A DNA stretch of 64,000 bases, from NCBI RefSeq assembly GCF_032397745.1, contig NZ_CP135921.1:186001-250000 (forward strand). Direction: 5' to 3'. The notes beneath the pieces were generated by a model. That model saw nothing but the letters and a program-made list of their open reading frames with translations. It did not search any database and had not been told where the DNA came from. The stretch's first letter is position 1, and the number at the start of each line of letters is the position of its first letter. The translations under genes were made by a program, and so were the position numbers. This document shows, one piece after another, positions 8,685-16,529 of the stretch. The stretch is from Bradyrhizobium prioriisuperbiae (GTDB taxonomy: Bacteria > Pseudomonadota > Alphaproteobacteria > Rhizobiales > Xanthobacteraceae).

Positions 8685-8975
8685 TTAAGCGAAATACGAG
8701 ATGTCTCGGTCGGGGTGCTTTATGGCAATGCTGGGCGCCGTCTTTGTGCGATCCTGCCCGGCCCACGGATACATCGCTTCGAAGAGCGTTTTGTGAGCGC
8801 TGAGCACGTCACCGTAGGTCAGGGCCTTCTTTCTTTGAAGTGCCGCGAAAGCATCATCAATGCCCGTCGTAAAGGAGGCATGTTCCAGCCGTCTGACGAT
8901 GGCGGGATCCTTCTCTTGAGCAAGATTTTGTAGGTAGCCGCGCGTTTCGAAGTCGCCGAACGGGTCAAACGTCAC
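8685..8975 (-). pseudogene. fic toxin gene remnant (Fic/DOC family, 3'-truncated)
   Basis: The 96 codons encode only the start of a Fic-domain AMP-transferase. LTYGDVLSAHKTLFEAMYPW and AGQDRTKTAPSIAI match the helices and beta-hairpin flap region that precede the active site. The frame stops right after HPDRDISYFA, before the region that should hold the catalytic HPFx(D/E)GNGR motif, so the product cannot be an active AMPylase. The start is a GTG overlapping the TGA of the upstream antitoxin-like gene by four bases (GTGA), typical of a toxin-antitoxin pair. A dispersed repeat begins about 60 bp beyond the truncated end. Most likely a decayed toxin; a retained non-enzymatic role is possible but unsupported. 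Confidence 0.65.
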
Positions 8976-9220
8976 AGCTTGGCTTCGTGCAGATAACGGG
9001 CTTGAAGTTGGATCATCTCGATGCGTGTGATCCGATTTGCGCGCTGCAATCCGATCAACAGTTGCTCGATCTCATCGAACTCGACCATATCCCCGGCTAG
9101 ACGCGACATATGATGCGCCAAGCGATCATTTGGACCTTCTGAGTAGGTGACCTGATACGTCCGGGCGAGTGTCCGGATGTGCTCAGCGGTCGAGGAGGCA
9201 GTCAGCTTGTCCATCTTCAT
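8972..9220 (-). CDS. small antitoxin-like protein upstream of the fic remnant
   Basis: Encodes about 82 residues from the ATG at 9220 (MKMDKLTASSTAEHIR). The second half, with VEFDEIEQLLIGLQ and RITRIEMIQLQARYLHEAKL, reads as a helical protein. Its gene overlaps the following fic remnant by four bases. Position and size fit a Fic-partner antitoxin. However, I do not find a convincing copy of the inhibitory (S/T)xxxE(G/N) helix motif of VbhA/FicA antitoxins, so it may be a different kind of partner. The start is uncertain: no clear ribosome-binding site, ATG also at 9214, and the frame is open to 9343. Its function may be lost with the toxin. Confidence 0.5.
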   Translation of the reverse strand: MKMDKLTASSTAEHIRTLARTYQVTYSEGPNDRLAHHMSRLAGDMVEFDEIEQLLIGLQRANRITRIEMIQLQARYLHEAKL

Positions 9221-9443
9221 AATATAGCAATTTTTGGCCTGAAATTCCATTAATGAAAAGCGCCTGGAAATCAGCGGCTTGCAGGTCCATTTGCTGCCTC
9301 CCGAACACATGCGAAAACGGCCATCCGAAGAGTTGGCTGGCACGATTCACGGTCTGATCCCGGCTACCCTAAGAGGGCTATCGACTGGCGGTCGACAGGT
9401 ACATCGTTGAGAAAGGCAACGATAAGAGTCCGTCCCGCGTCCG

Positions 9444-10154
9444 TCAGGTCGTTTCGTGCCGGCGCGTGACCTGCGTCACCAGGGAGGACGTGTGCGAGAT
9501 GTGCGCGTTCGCCAGCCGGATCGCCTCCGAGACATTGCGAGCAATCACCGCATCGGCAATCCCCTTGTGCTCCTTCTGCACGTCGCGGCTGATCTTGGAA
9601 CGGGTCGACAGCGCGCGATAACGCGCCGCCTGCTCGAACAGCATGGCATCGAAATCGATCAGCCAGCGCGAGCCGCAGGCGGCGATGAGGCTGGCATGGA
9701 ACGCACGATGCCGCGCCTCCCAGTCGGGATTGATCCGCCTCGCATCGTCGGTCACATGCGTCGGCGTCTGCGTCAACCGATGCAGCGCCAGCACGATGGC
9801 CTCATCGGTCGCCTCAGTGGCGCGCGTTATGGATTCGCGCAGCGTGACCTCATTCAGCAGGCAGCGCGTGCGGGTCAGCTCTTCCAATTGATCGACCGAC
9901 ACCGATGGCACGCGAAAGCCGCGCTGATCCGACAGCACCACCCAGCCTTCTGCAGACAACCGGTTCAGCGCCTCCCGCACTGGACTTGCTCCGGCGCCGT
10001 ACTTCTCCCGCAGCACGTCGATCGCGAGTTTCTCACCGGGCATGAACACCGCCGCGATCAGATCGCGCCGCAGCCGCTCCTCGATGCTGGAGGCGAGCGT
10101 CGTACTGACGCGTGACGTGGCTTCGACGGCGGCGGCTTGTTTTCTTGGCGGCAT
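9444..10154 (-). CDS. GntR-family transcriptional regulator (FadR subfamily)
   Basis: A 236-residue regulator. The N-terminal winged helix runs from SSIEERLRRDLIAAVFMPGE through LAIDVLREKYGAGASPVREA and LNRLSAEGWVVLSDQRGFRV, the standard GntR DNA-binding domain. The C-terminal all-helical FCD domain carries His and Asp residues for a metal or acid ligand (RHRAFHASLIAACGS, and a late KEHKGIADAVIARN). FCD-type GntR proteins usually repress catabolic operons and release DNA when an organic acid binds. Its own promoter and that of the FAH-monooxygenase-dioxygenase operon share one operator layout, so it very probably controls that operon and itself. Start chosen at the ATG 10154. Confidence 0.88.
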   Translation of the reverse strand: MPPRKQAAAVEATSRVSTTLASSIEERLRRDLIAAVFMPGEKLAIDVLREKYGAGASPVREALNRLSAEGWVVLSDQRGFRVPSVSVDQLEELTRTRCLLNEVTLRESITRATEATDEAIVLALHRLTQTPTHVTDDARRINPDWEARHRAFHASLIAACGSRWLIDFDAMLFEQAARYRALSTRSKISRDVQKEHKGIADAVIARNVSEAIRLANAHISHTSSLVTQVTRRHETT

Positions 10155-10194
10155 GAAACTCTCGGCGTTGCGGATAACGCCACCAAAGTGAGAA

Positions 10195-10233
10195 AAATCG
10201 ATGAAAAAGTCAAATCAGATAAATCATCGATTT
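10195..10233. promoter_or_regulatory. candidate GntR operator pair in the regulator promoter
   Basis: AAATCGAT at 10195-10202 and ATCGATTT at 10226-10233, offset 31 bp, 41-79 bases upstream of the GntR start codon. They match the pair at 8408-8446 in sequence, orientation and spacing. This suggests autoregulation. Confidence 0.6.
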
Positions 10234-10417
10234 ATGTGCATCAGCCGATGTGCGCCATCCTGTCCGCCACAACGTCTCTGGCCTTTATGGTTCCCTTATG
10301 AGGTTCGTGGCCCGCCCGTCTCGAATTCCTACACCCGCAATGACACCTTTTGGACCGAAGCGAACTCAGGGCAATGGCCCAACGCTTCGCGCACCAGACC
10401 CTGCATTGGAAAGTGTC

Positions 10418-10690
10418 ATGAAACAGACCGAACCTCCCTCTAGCACCTCGACCGTCGTCCTGATCGGCCGGAACAGCCGTGGCGGCTGGGTAGCCCAGGA
10501 ACAGAACGGCCTCTATGGCGGCCTGTTCATCAACCGCGCCGAAGCCGTGCGTTATGCACTGTTTGAAAATGGCCATCATCCTGAAGCCATCATCACCGCA
10601 CCGGACGCGTTCGAGCTCGACATGACACAGAAGCCGTCGGCTGACATGACGGTGAGCGATGCCGGACCGCCCCTGCGGCGCGTTGCGTGA
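10418..10690 (+). CDS. conserved-looking hypothetical protein, 90 aa
   Basis: Chosen start is the ATG at 10418 preceded by GGAAAG; the frame is open further upstream but without a ribosome-binding site. The product begins MKQTEPPSSTSTVVLIGRNS and continues with GGWVAQEQNGLYGGLFINRA and EAVRYALFENG. That is a compact alpha/beta pattern with no cysteines, signal peptide or membrane segment. I do not recognise a named domain. It is the first of three short hypothetical genes on the plus strand (10418-11689), downstream of the divergently transcribed GntR gene. Function unknown. Confidence 0.6.
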   Translation: MKQTEPPSSTSTVVLIGRNSRGGWVAQEQNGLYGGLFINRAEAVRYALFENGHHPEAIITAPDAFELDMTQKPSADMTVSDAGPPLRRVA

Positions 10691-10729
10691 TATCAGCGCG
10701 GCCTCTGGCCAGCGCTCCGAGGTTCAAAA

Positions 10730-11173
10730 ATGCTTCAGCTCACTCCGGCACAAGCCCAGCAACAGCTGATCGATACCGTGATCGGGCTGACGCAGCTGTC
10801 GATTTCACACCGTGCAATCACCATCGGCAGCGGTGCGCCCGAGCTCTGCGTGGCGCTGCAGCGCCGCGGCTTCTTCCGGGTCGTAACATCAGGCACTTGC
10901 CCCGTGGCGCGCGCTCAGCATGCGATCGGGATCATCGCCGGCCACCACTCGCATCAGGCGCTCGAGACCCTGATCGAAGATATCTCGCATTATCTCGACA
11001 CCGCCGCGACCATCGCCGTTCTGATCGATACCACTGAGAACGGTTGTGGCCTGAAAGTCCGCTCACGCCTGGAACAATTCGGCTTCCGGATCGATGCCGG
11101 TGTCCGCGGCCAGCATGGCCTTCTGTTGTCGGCGCGGCGGCAGGACGCTGCGCTCGTGGCCGTCGCCGCCTGA
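10730..11173 (+). CDS. hypothetical protein, 147 aa
   Basis: Starts at an ATG with GAGGTT eight bases upstream. The sequence alternates helices and strands: QQQLIDTVIGLTQLSISHRA, ITIGSGAPELCVAL, FFRVVTSGTCPVARA, ETLIEDISHYLDTAATIAVL and a final LEQFGFRIDAGVRGQHGLLL. The pattern of a glycine-rich turn (IGSGAPEL) after a first strand and a later hydrophobic strand ending in ID recalls a Rossmann-like or methyltransferase-like fold, but the usual SAM motif is not intact. No signal peptide. It lies 39 bp after the 90-residue gene and 27 bp before the next, so the three are probably one transcript. Function unknown. Confidence 0.6.
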   Translation: MLQLTPAQAQQQLIDTVIGLTQLSISHRAITIGSGAPELCVALQRRGFFRVVTSGTCPVARAQHAIGIIAGHHSHQALETLIEDISHYLDTAATIAVLIDTTENGCGLKVRSRLEQFGFRIDAGVRGQHGLLLSARRQDAALVAVAA

Positions 11174-11200
11174 ATAGTCCGAGATCAAGAGTTCCGTCAG

Positions 11201-11689
11201 ATGAGTTCCGCAAAGCCCGGCGCCGTGCCGGTTTCCGGCATGATCGCGGATCAGCCGACGTTGATGCGGCGGCTGTTCGGCACAGCCGACGCGCGCAACG
11301 ATTGGCACACCAGGGCGCTGCGGGCTTGGCTGCTAGCGCTGCTTCGCCTCGCCGTGACCGGCGATCGCGCCGACCGGCTGGAGGTGATGGCGACGGCCCG
11401 CGCCCTCGACGGCCTCGGCGCAACGACCACCGATGAAAGAACATTGACCGATCAAACTTTGAACGATCCGGTTTTCCACTTCTTCCACGCGACCAGCGCC
11501 AAACTTTGCCGCGCTATCGCCGATCCGACGCAGCCGGATTGTGACGATGTGCTGCGACGGCACATTGCCCGAATCGACGATCGGCGACTCAAACGCGCGT
11601 TCGCTGCTGCCGTCGACATCGAGCCGTCAGTGCCGAGACCAGCCGTTGCGTCGTTTGGACCAAGCGCCCGGAATGCACGACACCGCTGA
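11201..11689 (+). CDS. hypothetical protein, 162 aa
   Basis: The frame starts at ATG 11201, 27 bp after the preceding hypothetical gene. The protein is mostly helical and soluble: MIADQPTLMRRLFGTADARN, ALRAWLLALLRLAVTGDRAD and LEVMATARALDGLG, with a second half rich in Asp/Arg pairs and LKRAFAAAVDIEPS. No known motif, signal peptide or transmembrane span is seen. Codon use matches its neighbours, so it is likely a real gene of the host rather than a chance frame. Function unknown. Confidence 0.55.
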   Translation: MSSAKPGAVPVSGMIADQPTLMRRLFGTADARNDWHTRALRAWLLALLRLAVTGDRADRLEVMATARALDGLGATTTDERTLTDQTLNDPVFHFFHATSAKLCRAIADPTQPDCDDVLRRHIARIDDRRLKRAFAAAVDIEPSVPRPAVASFGPSARNARHR

Positions 11690-11935
11690 AACGCGCAACG
11701 ATCGCGGCACGACTGACGGCGAATCACTGCGCTCAACCCAACGACCTTGCAACCATTCAGCGACATTTTTGGGATTATGCGTGGCACGCAATTAGGCGTG
11801 AGGTTCTTTTTTGCGATGTATCGCAGCGCGATTTCCTCACAATGGCATTATTTGGACAAGTGATTGGATGACAAATCGCAACCATCCTCTATCTTCAGCG
11901 TTGCTACGTAAAGAATAGCAAGCATGGAGGTGCCG

Positions 11936-12118
11936 ATGTCGTCCTGTGATTCGCGGTTTGAGATTTTTCAGGATCCGACGAACAATTGGATCGTGTGGGA
12001 TTGCAAACTCGACGACTTTGCCCGGCTGGGGTCGGACGAACTTTTCTCCCTCTCGGAAACAAACGCGCGCGCGGCCTGCGATCTGCTGAACAGACTCGCC
12101 GACAAACGCGCGGCTTGA
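11936..12118 (+). CDS. small hypothetical protein, 60 aa
   Basis: The ATG at 11936 has GGAGG five bases upstream, which is why I prefer it to the ATG at 11924. The product (MSSCDSRFEIFQDPTNNWIV, then WDCKLDDFARLG) is a single small domain with aromatic strands and a C-terminal amphipathic helix (ARAACDLLNRLADK). Small proteins with this strand-strand-helix pattern are common in Bradyrhizobium-type genomes, but no function is known to me. It precedes the sugar ABC operon by about 190 bp and follows a gene-free, A/T-richer stretch of about 245 bp (11690-11935) in which I see nothing recognisable. Confidence 0.55.
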   Translation: MSSCDSRFEIFQDPTNNWIVWDCKLDDFARLGSDELFSLSETNARAACDLLNRLADKRAA

Positions 12119-12203
12119 TCCCCTAAACTCCTGGAACCCTCATGATGAGTTGGCCGACGCCTCGGCCGACTTGATATCATCTTGCTTTCGGCTCTTGTCA
12201 AAA

Positions 12204-12217
12204 CGCAACAAGTTGCG
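12204..12217. promoter_or_regulatory. 14-bp palindrome upstream of the sugar ABC operon
   Basis: CGCAAC-AA-GTTGCG is a perfect palindrome about 90 bases before the ATG of the sugar-binding protein gene, followed directly by another CGCAACC half-site. Palindromes of this size are typical of LacI or ROK repressor operators, but no such regulator is in the window. Confidence 0.35.
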
Positions 12218-12305
12218 CAACCTGTCGGTCAAATCCGGGGCAACCAAACCGGACAAAAGGGGCTGTCACAAAAGCCCCTTGAAAAACGACAGGGAGGGTG
12301 ACGCC

Positions 12306-13619
12306 ATGACGCACGCCATGGGCCGTACCGTGGGCGCTCCTGCGCTTTCACGTCGTTTGCTGATGACCTCCATGCTCGGAGGTGCGCTGGCGACGCGCGG
12401 ATCAACCGCCTTTGCGCAATCCGATCTGCGACTGCGCATGTTCTGGTGGGGCTCGAAGGAGCGGGCCGAACGGACCAACAAGGTCAACGCGCTCTATCAA
12501 CAGACCAATGCCGGCCTGACCGTCACCGGCGAATCGCTGGGATGGACCGACTACTGGCCGCGGCTCGCTACGCAAACCGCCGGCCGCAATGCGGCCGATG
12601 TGCTGCAGATGGACTACCGCTACATCTTCGAGTACGCGCGGCGCGGCGCGCTGTTGCCGCTCGACGGCTATCAGCCCGCGGCGCTCAATCTCGGCGACTT
12701 CAGCCCGGCCGCAATCGACAGCGGCAAGGTCGACGGCAAGATCTACGGCGTCAGCCTCGGCCTCAACTCCACTGCATTGATTTATGACAAGGAGCTGATC
12801 CAGAAGCTCGGCCTGAAAGAGCCGAGCTGGGAGATGGCCTGGAGCGAGATCGGGGACCTCGCGGTCGAGATCAGCAAAGCCGCCAAGCGCGACCGCTTCA
12901 CCGGCCTCGCGGATGGGGGCCGGGACGAACCCGCGCTCGAAGTCTGGCTGGGCCAGCGCGGCAAGTCGCTCTATACGACCGAGGGCAAACTCGGCTTTGA
13001 CGACAAGGACATCGCCGAGTGGTTCGCGTTCTGGCAGGACCTGCGCAAGCGCGGCGGCTGTGCCGCGCCGGATACGCAAGCGCTCGACCGCGGCGAAATC
13101 GATTCGAGCATGCTCACTTTGGGCAAGGCGGCGATGGGCTTCCATCAGTCCAATCAACTGGTCGGTTTCCAGGCGCTGAACAAAAGCAAGCTCGGGCTGA
13201 CGACCTATCCAAATGGCGGCAAGGGCGCCAAGCCCGGTCGCTACCTGAAGCCGGCGATGATGTGGAGCGTCTCCGCGCAGTCCAAGCAGCAGGAGGCTGC
13301 CGTCAAGCTGGTCAGCTTCTTCGTCGCCGATCTGGAAGCCGGCAAGCTGCTCGGCGTCGAACGCGGGGTGCCCGCGTCCGATGCGGTGCGCAAGGTGGTG
13401 ACGCCGACCCTCGACGAACTCGGCCGCACCATGGCTGACTACATCACCCTGATCAGCGACAAGGTCGGCCCGCTGCCGCCACCGCCGCCGCGCGGCGCCG
13501 GCGAGATCCAGACCATCCTGCGCCGGGTCAACGAGCTGGTGGGCTTCGGCAAATTGGCGCCGACCGACGGCGGGAAACAGTTCGTGATCGACAGCACCGC
13601 CGTGCTGGCCCGCGGCTGA
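12306..13619 (+). CDS. carbohydrate ABC transporter substrate-binding protein
   Basis: A 437-residue extracytoplasmic solute-binding protein of family 1 (the UgpB/MalE class), which captures sugars or glycosides in the periplasm. The leader SRRLLMTSMLGGALATRGST has a twin-arginine SRRxLM motif and ends AFAQ, so export is probably through Tat. The mature protein opens LRLRMFWWGSKERAERTN and has the usual family-1 pattern (LNSTALIYDKELIQKLGL near residue 150). The start is ATG 12306, behind a GGAGGGTGA ribosome-binding site; the frame runs further upstream without one. It is the first gene of a tight plus-strand operon with two permeases and two oxidoreductases. No ATPase gene accompanies it. 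Confidence 0.9.
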   Translation: MTHAMGRTVGAPALSRRLLMTSMLGGALATRGSTAFAQSDLRLRMFWWGSKERAERTNKVNALYQQTNAGLTVTGESLGWTDYWPRLATQTAGRNAADVLQMDYRYIFEYARRGALLPLDGYQPAALNLGDFSPAAIDSGKVDGKIYGVSLGLNSTALIYDKELIQKLGLKEPSWEMAWSEIGDLAVEISKAAKRDRFTGLADGGRDEPALEVWLGQRGKSLYTTEGKLGFDDKDIAEWFAFWQDLRKRGGCAAPDTQALDRGEIDSSMLTLGKAAMGFHQSNQLVGFQALNKSKLGLTTYPNGGKGAKPGRYLKPAMMWSVSAQSKQQEAAVKLVSFFVADLEAGKLLGVERGVPASDAVRKVVTPTLDELGRTMADYITLISDKVGPLPPPPPRGAGEIQTILRRVNELVGFGKLAPTDGGKQFVIDSTAVLARG

Positions 13620-13624
13620 TCACG

Positions 13625-14557
13625 ATGGCAAGCGCCGTCAGCGAAGCAGCACCGCGCCCAATCGAAGGCGCAGGCGAGAACGGCTGGCGTGGCAGCGGTG
13701 CCGGCTACCTGTTCCTGACGCCGTGGCTGCTCGGCTTCTTCGGGTTGACGCTCGGCCCAGCGCTGATTTCGCTTTATCTCTCGTTTACGGACTTCGACCT
13801 GCTAAGCACGCCGCGCTGGGTGGGGGCCGCCAACTATGTCCGCATCGCCACCAGTGATCCGAAATTCGTCGCGGCGATGCATGTGACGTTTCTCTATGTC
13901 GCTCTCGCTGTGCCGCTAAAGCTCGCCTTTGCGCTGATGGTGGCGGTGATCCTCAACAAGGGCATTCGCGGCCTGCCGCTCTACCGCGCGATGTTCTATC
14001 TGCCGTCGCTGATCGGCGCGAGTGTCGCCATTGCCGTGTTGTGGCGGCAGCTGTTTTCCGGCGACGGGCTGCTCAACCGGGTGCTGGCCCTGATCGGCAT
14101 CCAGGGGCCGAGCTGGATCTCCGATCCGGACACTTCGCTTTACACCCTGGTGGCGCTAAGCATCTGGCAGTTCGGCTCGCCGATGATCATTTTCCTCGCC
14201 GGGCTGCGCCAGATCCCCAAGGATGTCTACGAGGCCGCCGAGATCGACGGCGCCAGCCGCAGCCAGCAGTTCTGGCGGATCACCCTGCCCCTGCTCACCC
14301 CCGTGGTGTTCTTCAACGGCGTGGTGCAGACCATCGAGGCGTTCAAGGCTTTTACGCCCGCTTTCATCATCAGCGGCGGCACCGGCGGCCCGATCGATTC
14401 CACGCTATTCTATACGCTGTATCTCTATCAGGAGGCCTTCGCCTATTTCCGGATGGGTTATGCCTCGGCGCTGGCCTGGATCCTGGTGGTGATCATCGCG
14501 GCGTTCACCGCGCTCGCGTTCCTCTCCTCGCGCTACTGGGTGCATTACGATGGCTGA
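13625..14557 (+). CDS. sugar ABC transporter permease (UgpA/MalF type)
   Basis: Inner-membrane permease of 310 residues with six hydrophobic spans and a proline/glycine-rich cytoplasmic N-terminus. The EAA loop that contacts the ATPase is intact: VYEAAEIDGASRSQQFWRIT followed by LPLLTPVV. The second hydrophobic segment is preceded by PKFVAAMHVTFLYVALAVPL, usual for the MalF/UgpA side. The ATG lies five bases after the stop of the binding-protein gene, and the 3' end overlaps the second permease gene by eight bases. It forms the heterodimeric channel with that permease. Confidence 0.9.
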   Translation: MASAVSEAAPRPIEGAGENGWRGSGAGYLFLTPWLLGFFGLTLGPALISLYLSFTDFDLLSTPRWVGAANYVRIATSDPKFVAAMHVTFLYVALAVPLKLAFALMVAVILNKGIRGLPLYRAMFYLPSLIGASVAIAVLWRQLFSGDGLLNRVLALIGIQGPSWISDPDTSLYTLVALSIWQFGSPMIIFLAGLRQIPKDVYEAAEIDGASRSQQFWRITLPLLTPVVFFNGVVQTIEAFKAFTPAFIISGGTGGPIDSTLFYTLYLYQEAFAYFRMGYASALAWILVVIIAAFTALAFLSSRYWVHYDG

Positions 14558-15461
14558 CACCACGGCATCCACCGCACTCGCACGCCGCCCCGGCTGGGCG
14601 CAGGATGACGAGCAGGCCCAGGAGCAGGGTGTCGGACGCGGCCGCTCCCTGCTCTATCACGTGCTGTTGTGCCTCGCCTCGATCGCCATGCTCTATCCGC
14701 TGCTGTGGATGCTGGCGAGCTCATTCAAGCCGGAGAGCGATATCTTCAGCAGCGCCTCGTTGTGGCCGTCGCATTTCAGCCTTGAGGCCTACCAGCGCGG
14801 CTGGTCCGGGCTGCAGGTCTCGTTTGGCCAGTTCTTTCTCAACTCGCTGCTGGTCTCGCTGAGCTGCGTGATCGGCAACGTGATCTCGTGCTCGCTGACC
14901 GCCTATGCCTTCGCCCGGCTGACATTCCGCGGCCAGAATATCTGGTTTGCGCTGATGCTCGGCACCCTGATGCTGCCCTATCATGTGACGCTGATCCCGC
15001 AATATGTGCTGTTCCTCAACCTCGACTGGGTGGGCACTTTCCTCCCCCTGATCGTGCCGAAGTTCCTGGCCGCGGATGCCTTCTTCATTTTCCTGCTGGT
15101 GCAGTTCTTCCGCTCGATCCCGCGCGATCTGGACGACGCTGCGATGATCGACGGTTGCGGTCCCCTGCGCATCTACTGGATGGTGATCCTGCCGCTGTCG
15201 CTGCCGGCACTCGCCACCGCCGCGATCTTCACCTTCATCTGGACCTGGGATGATTTTTTCGGCCCGCTGGTCTATCTCACCGACATCAACACCTACACCG
15301 TGCAACTGGGCTTGCGCAGCTTCGTGGATTCCACCGGCAAGTCCGACTGGGGCGCGTTGTTCGCGATGTCGACGCTGACGCTGCTGCCCGTGCTCGGCTT
15401 CTTCCTGGCGTTCCAGCGCCTGCTGATCAACGGCATTGCCACCACCGGTCTCAAGGGATAA
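14550..15461 (+). CDS. sugar ABC transporter permease (UgpE/MalG type)
   Basis: The partner permease, 303 residues, six transmembrane segments, starting inside the 3' end of the first permease gene (eight-base overlap), which implies coupled translation. Its EAA loop reads LDDAAMIDGCGPLRIYWMVI and ends LPLSLPAL, as in MalG/UgpE proteins. The N-terminal 30 residues are polar with acidic stretches before the first membrane span. No ATP-binding subunit is encoded in the operon, so energy must come from a shared MsmX/UgpC-type ATPase encoded elsewhere. Confidence 0.9.
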   Translation: MADTTASTALARRPGWAQDDEQAQEQGVGRGRSLLYHVLLCLASIAMLYPLLWMLASSFKPESDIFSSASLWPSHFSLEAYQRGWSGLQVSFGQFFLNSLLVSLSCVIGNVISCSLTAYAFARLTFRGQNIWFALMLGTLMLPYHVTLIPQYVLFLNLDWVGTFLPLIVPKFLAADAFFIFLLVQFFRSIPRDLDDAAMIDGCGPLRIYWMVILPLSLPALATAAIFTFIWTWDDFFGPLVYLTDINTYTVQLGLRSFVDSTGKSDWGALFAMSTLTLLPVLGFFLAFQRLLINGIATTGLKG

Positions 15462-15499
15462 TCGAGCCCGCACCTCTTTGGCCTGCGCAAGGACACCAC

Positions 15500-16507
15500 A
15501 TGACAAAACTTCGCTTCGCCGCCATCGGCATCAATCACGCCCACATCCATGGTCAGATCGACTGCCTGGTGCGCGCCGGCGCCGACCTGGTCGGCTTCCA
15601 TGCGCCCGAGGACGATCTGGCGAAAGCGTTCGCCGAGCGTTACCCGCAAGCGCCGCGGGCGGCCGATCGCCGGCGGTTGCTGGAGGATTCCGGTATCTCC
15701 CTGATCGTCTCCGCGGGCATCCCGGCCGACCGGGCGCCGCTCGGCATCGAAGTGATGCGCCATGGCAAGGACTATATGAGCGACAAGCCCGGGATGACCT
15801 CGCTGCAGCAGCTCGCCGAGGTGCGCCGCGTGCAGGCTGAGACCGGACGCATCTATTCGGTCTGCTATTCGGAACATTTCGAGACCCGCTCGACGGTCAA
15901 GGCCGGCGAACTGGTGGCCGCAGGCGCCATCGGCCGTGTCATCAACACCACCGGGCTCGGTCCGCACAAGCTGAAAAACCTGCCGCGGCCCGACTGGTTC
16001 TACCGGCGCGAGCGCACCGGCGGCATCCTCACCGACATTGCCTCGCACCAGTGCGAACAGTTCCTGTTCTTTGCGGACGCGCTGGACGCCGAAGTGGTGG
16101 CCGCTACCGTCGCCAACCGCGCCAATCCCGAGACACCGGAGCTGCAGGATTTCGGCGAGCTGCTGCTGCGCGCCGGCGACACCACCGGTTATGTCCGGGT
16201 CGACTGGTTCACGCCCGACGGGCTTCCGATCTGGGGCGATGGCCGGCTCACCATCCTCGGCACCGAAGGCACACTCGAACTGCGTAAATACATCGATATC
16301 GCCGGCCAGCCTGGCATCGATCATCTGTTCCTGGTCGACCGCAAGGGCACCCAGCGCATCGATTGCAGCGACGTCGAACTGCCCTACGGCCGCCAGTTGA
16401 TCGCCGATATCCGCGACCGCACCGAAACCGCCATGCCACAAGCGCGCTGCTTCAAGGCCATGGAGCTGGCGCTGACGGGCCAGGCCATGGCCGAGCTGAA
16501 ACAATAA
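15500..16507 (+). CDS. Gfo/Idh/MocA-family oxidoreductase (first copy)
   Basis: A 335-residue NAD(P)-dependent oxidoreductase. The N-terminal Rossmann domain begins LRFAAIGINHAHIHGQI, with the family's EKP motif in the variant form SDKPGMTS. The C-terminal domain carries the catalytic region GGILTDIASHQCEQFLFF, where Asp and His are in the positions used for proton transfer in this family. Family members oxidise or reduce sugars, inositols and glycosides. It follows the second sugar permease by 38 bp, so it probably acts on the imported carbohydrate. It is clearly different from the second copy that follows, so the pair may do sequential oxidation and reduction. Confidence 0.87.
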   Translation: MTKLRFAAIGINHAHIHGQIDCLVRAGADLVGFHAPEDDLAKAFAERYPQAPRAADRRRLLEDSGISLIVSAGIPADRAPLGIEVMRHGKDYMSDKPGMTSLQQLAEVRRVQAETGRIYSVCYSEHFETRSTVKAGELVAAGAIGRVINTTGLGPHKLKNLPRPDWFYRRERTGGILTDIASHQCEQFLFFADALDAEVVAATVANRANPETPELQDFGELLLRAGDTTGYVRVDWFTPDGLPIWGDGRLTILGTEGTLELRKYIDIAGQPGIDHLFLVDRKGTQRIDCSDVELPYGRQLIADIRDRTETAMPQARCFKAMELALTGQAMAELKQ

Positions 16508-16529
16508 GCCAGCAGGAAAGACCAACCCC

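Noticed and set aside
9191..9220. Fic-antitoxin inhibitory motif (S/T)xxxE(G/N) in the small gene upstream of the fic remnant
   Set aside because: The nearest match, VTYSEG, has a valine where Ser/Thr is needed, so the motif is not claimed.
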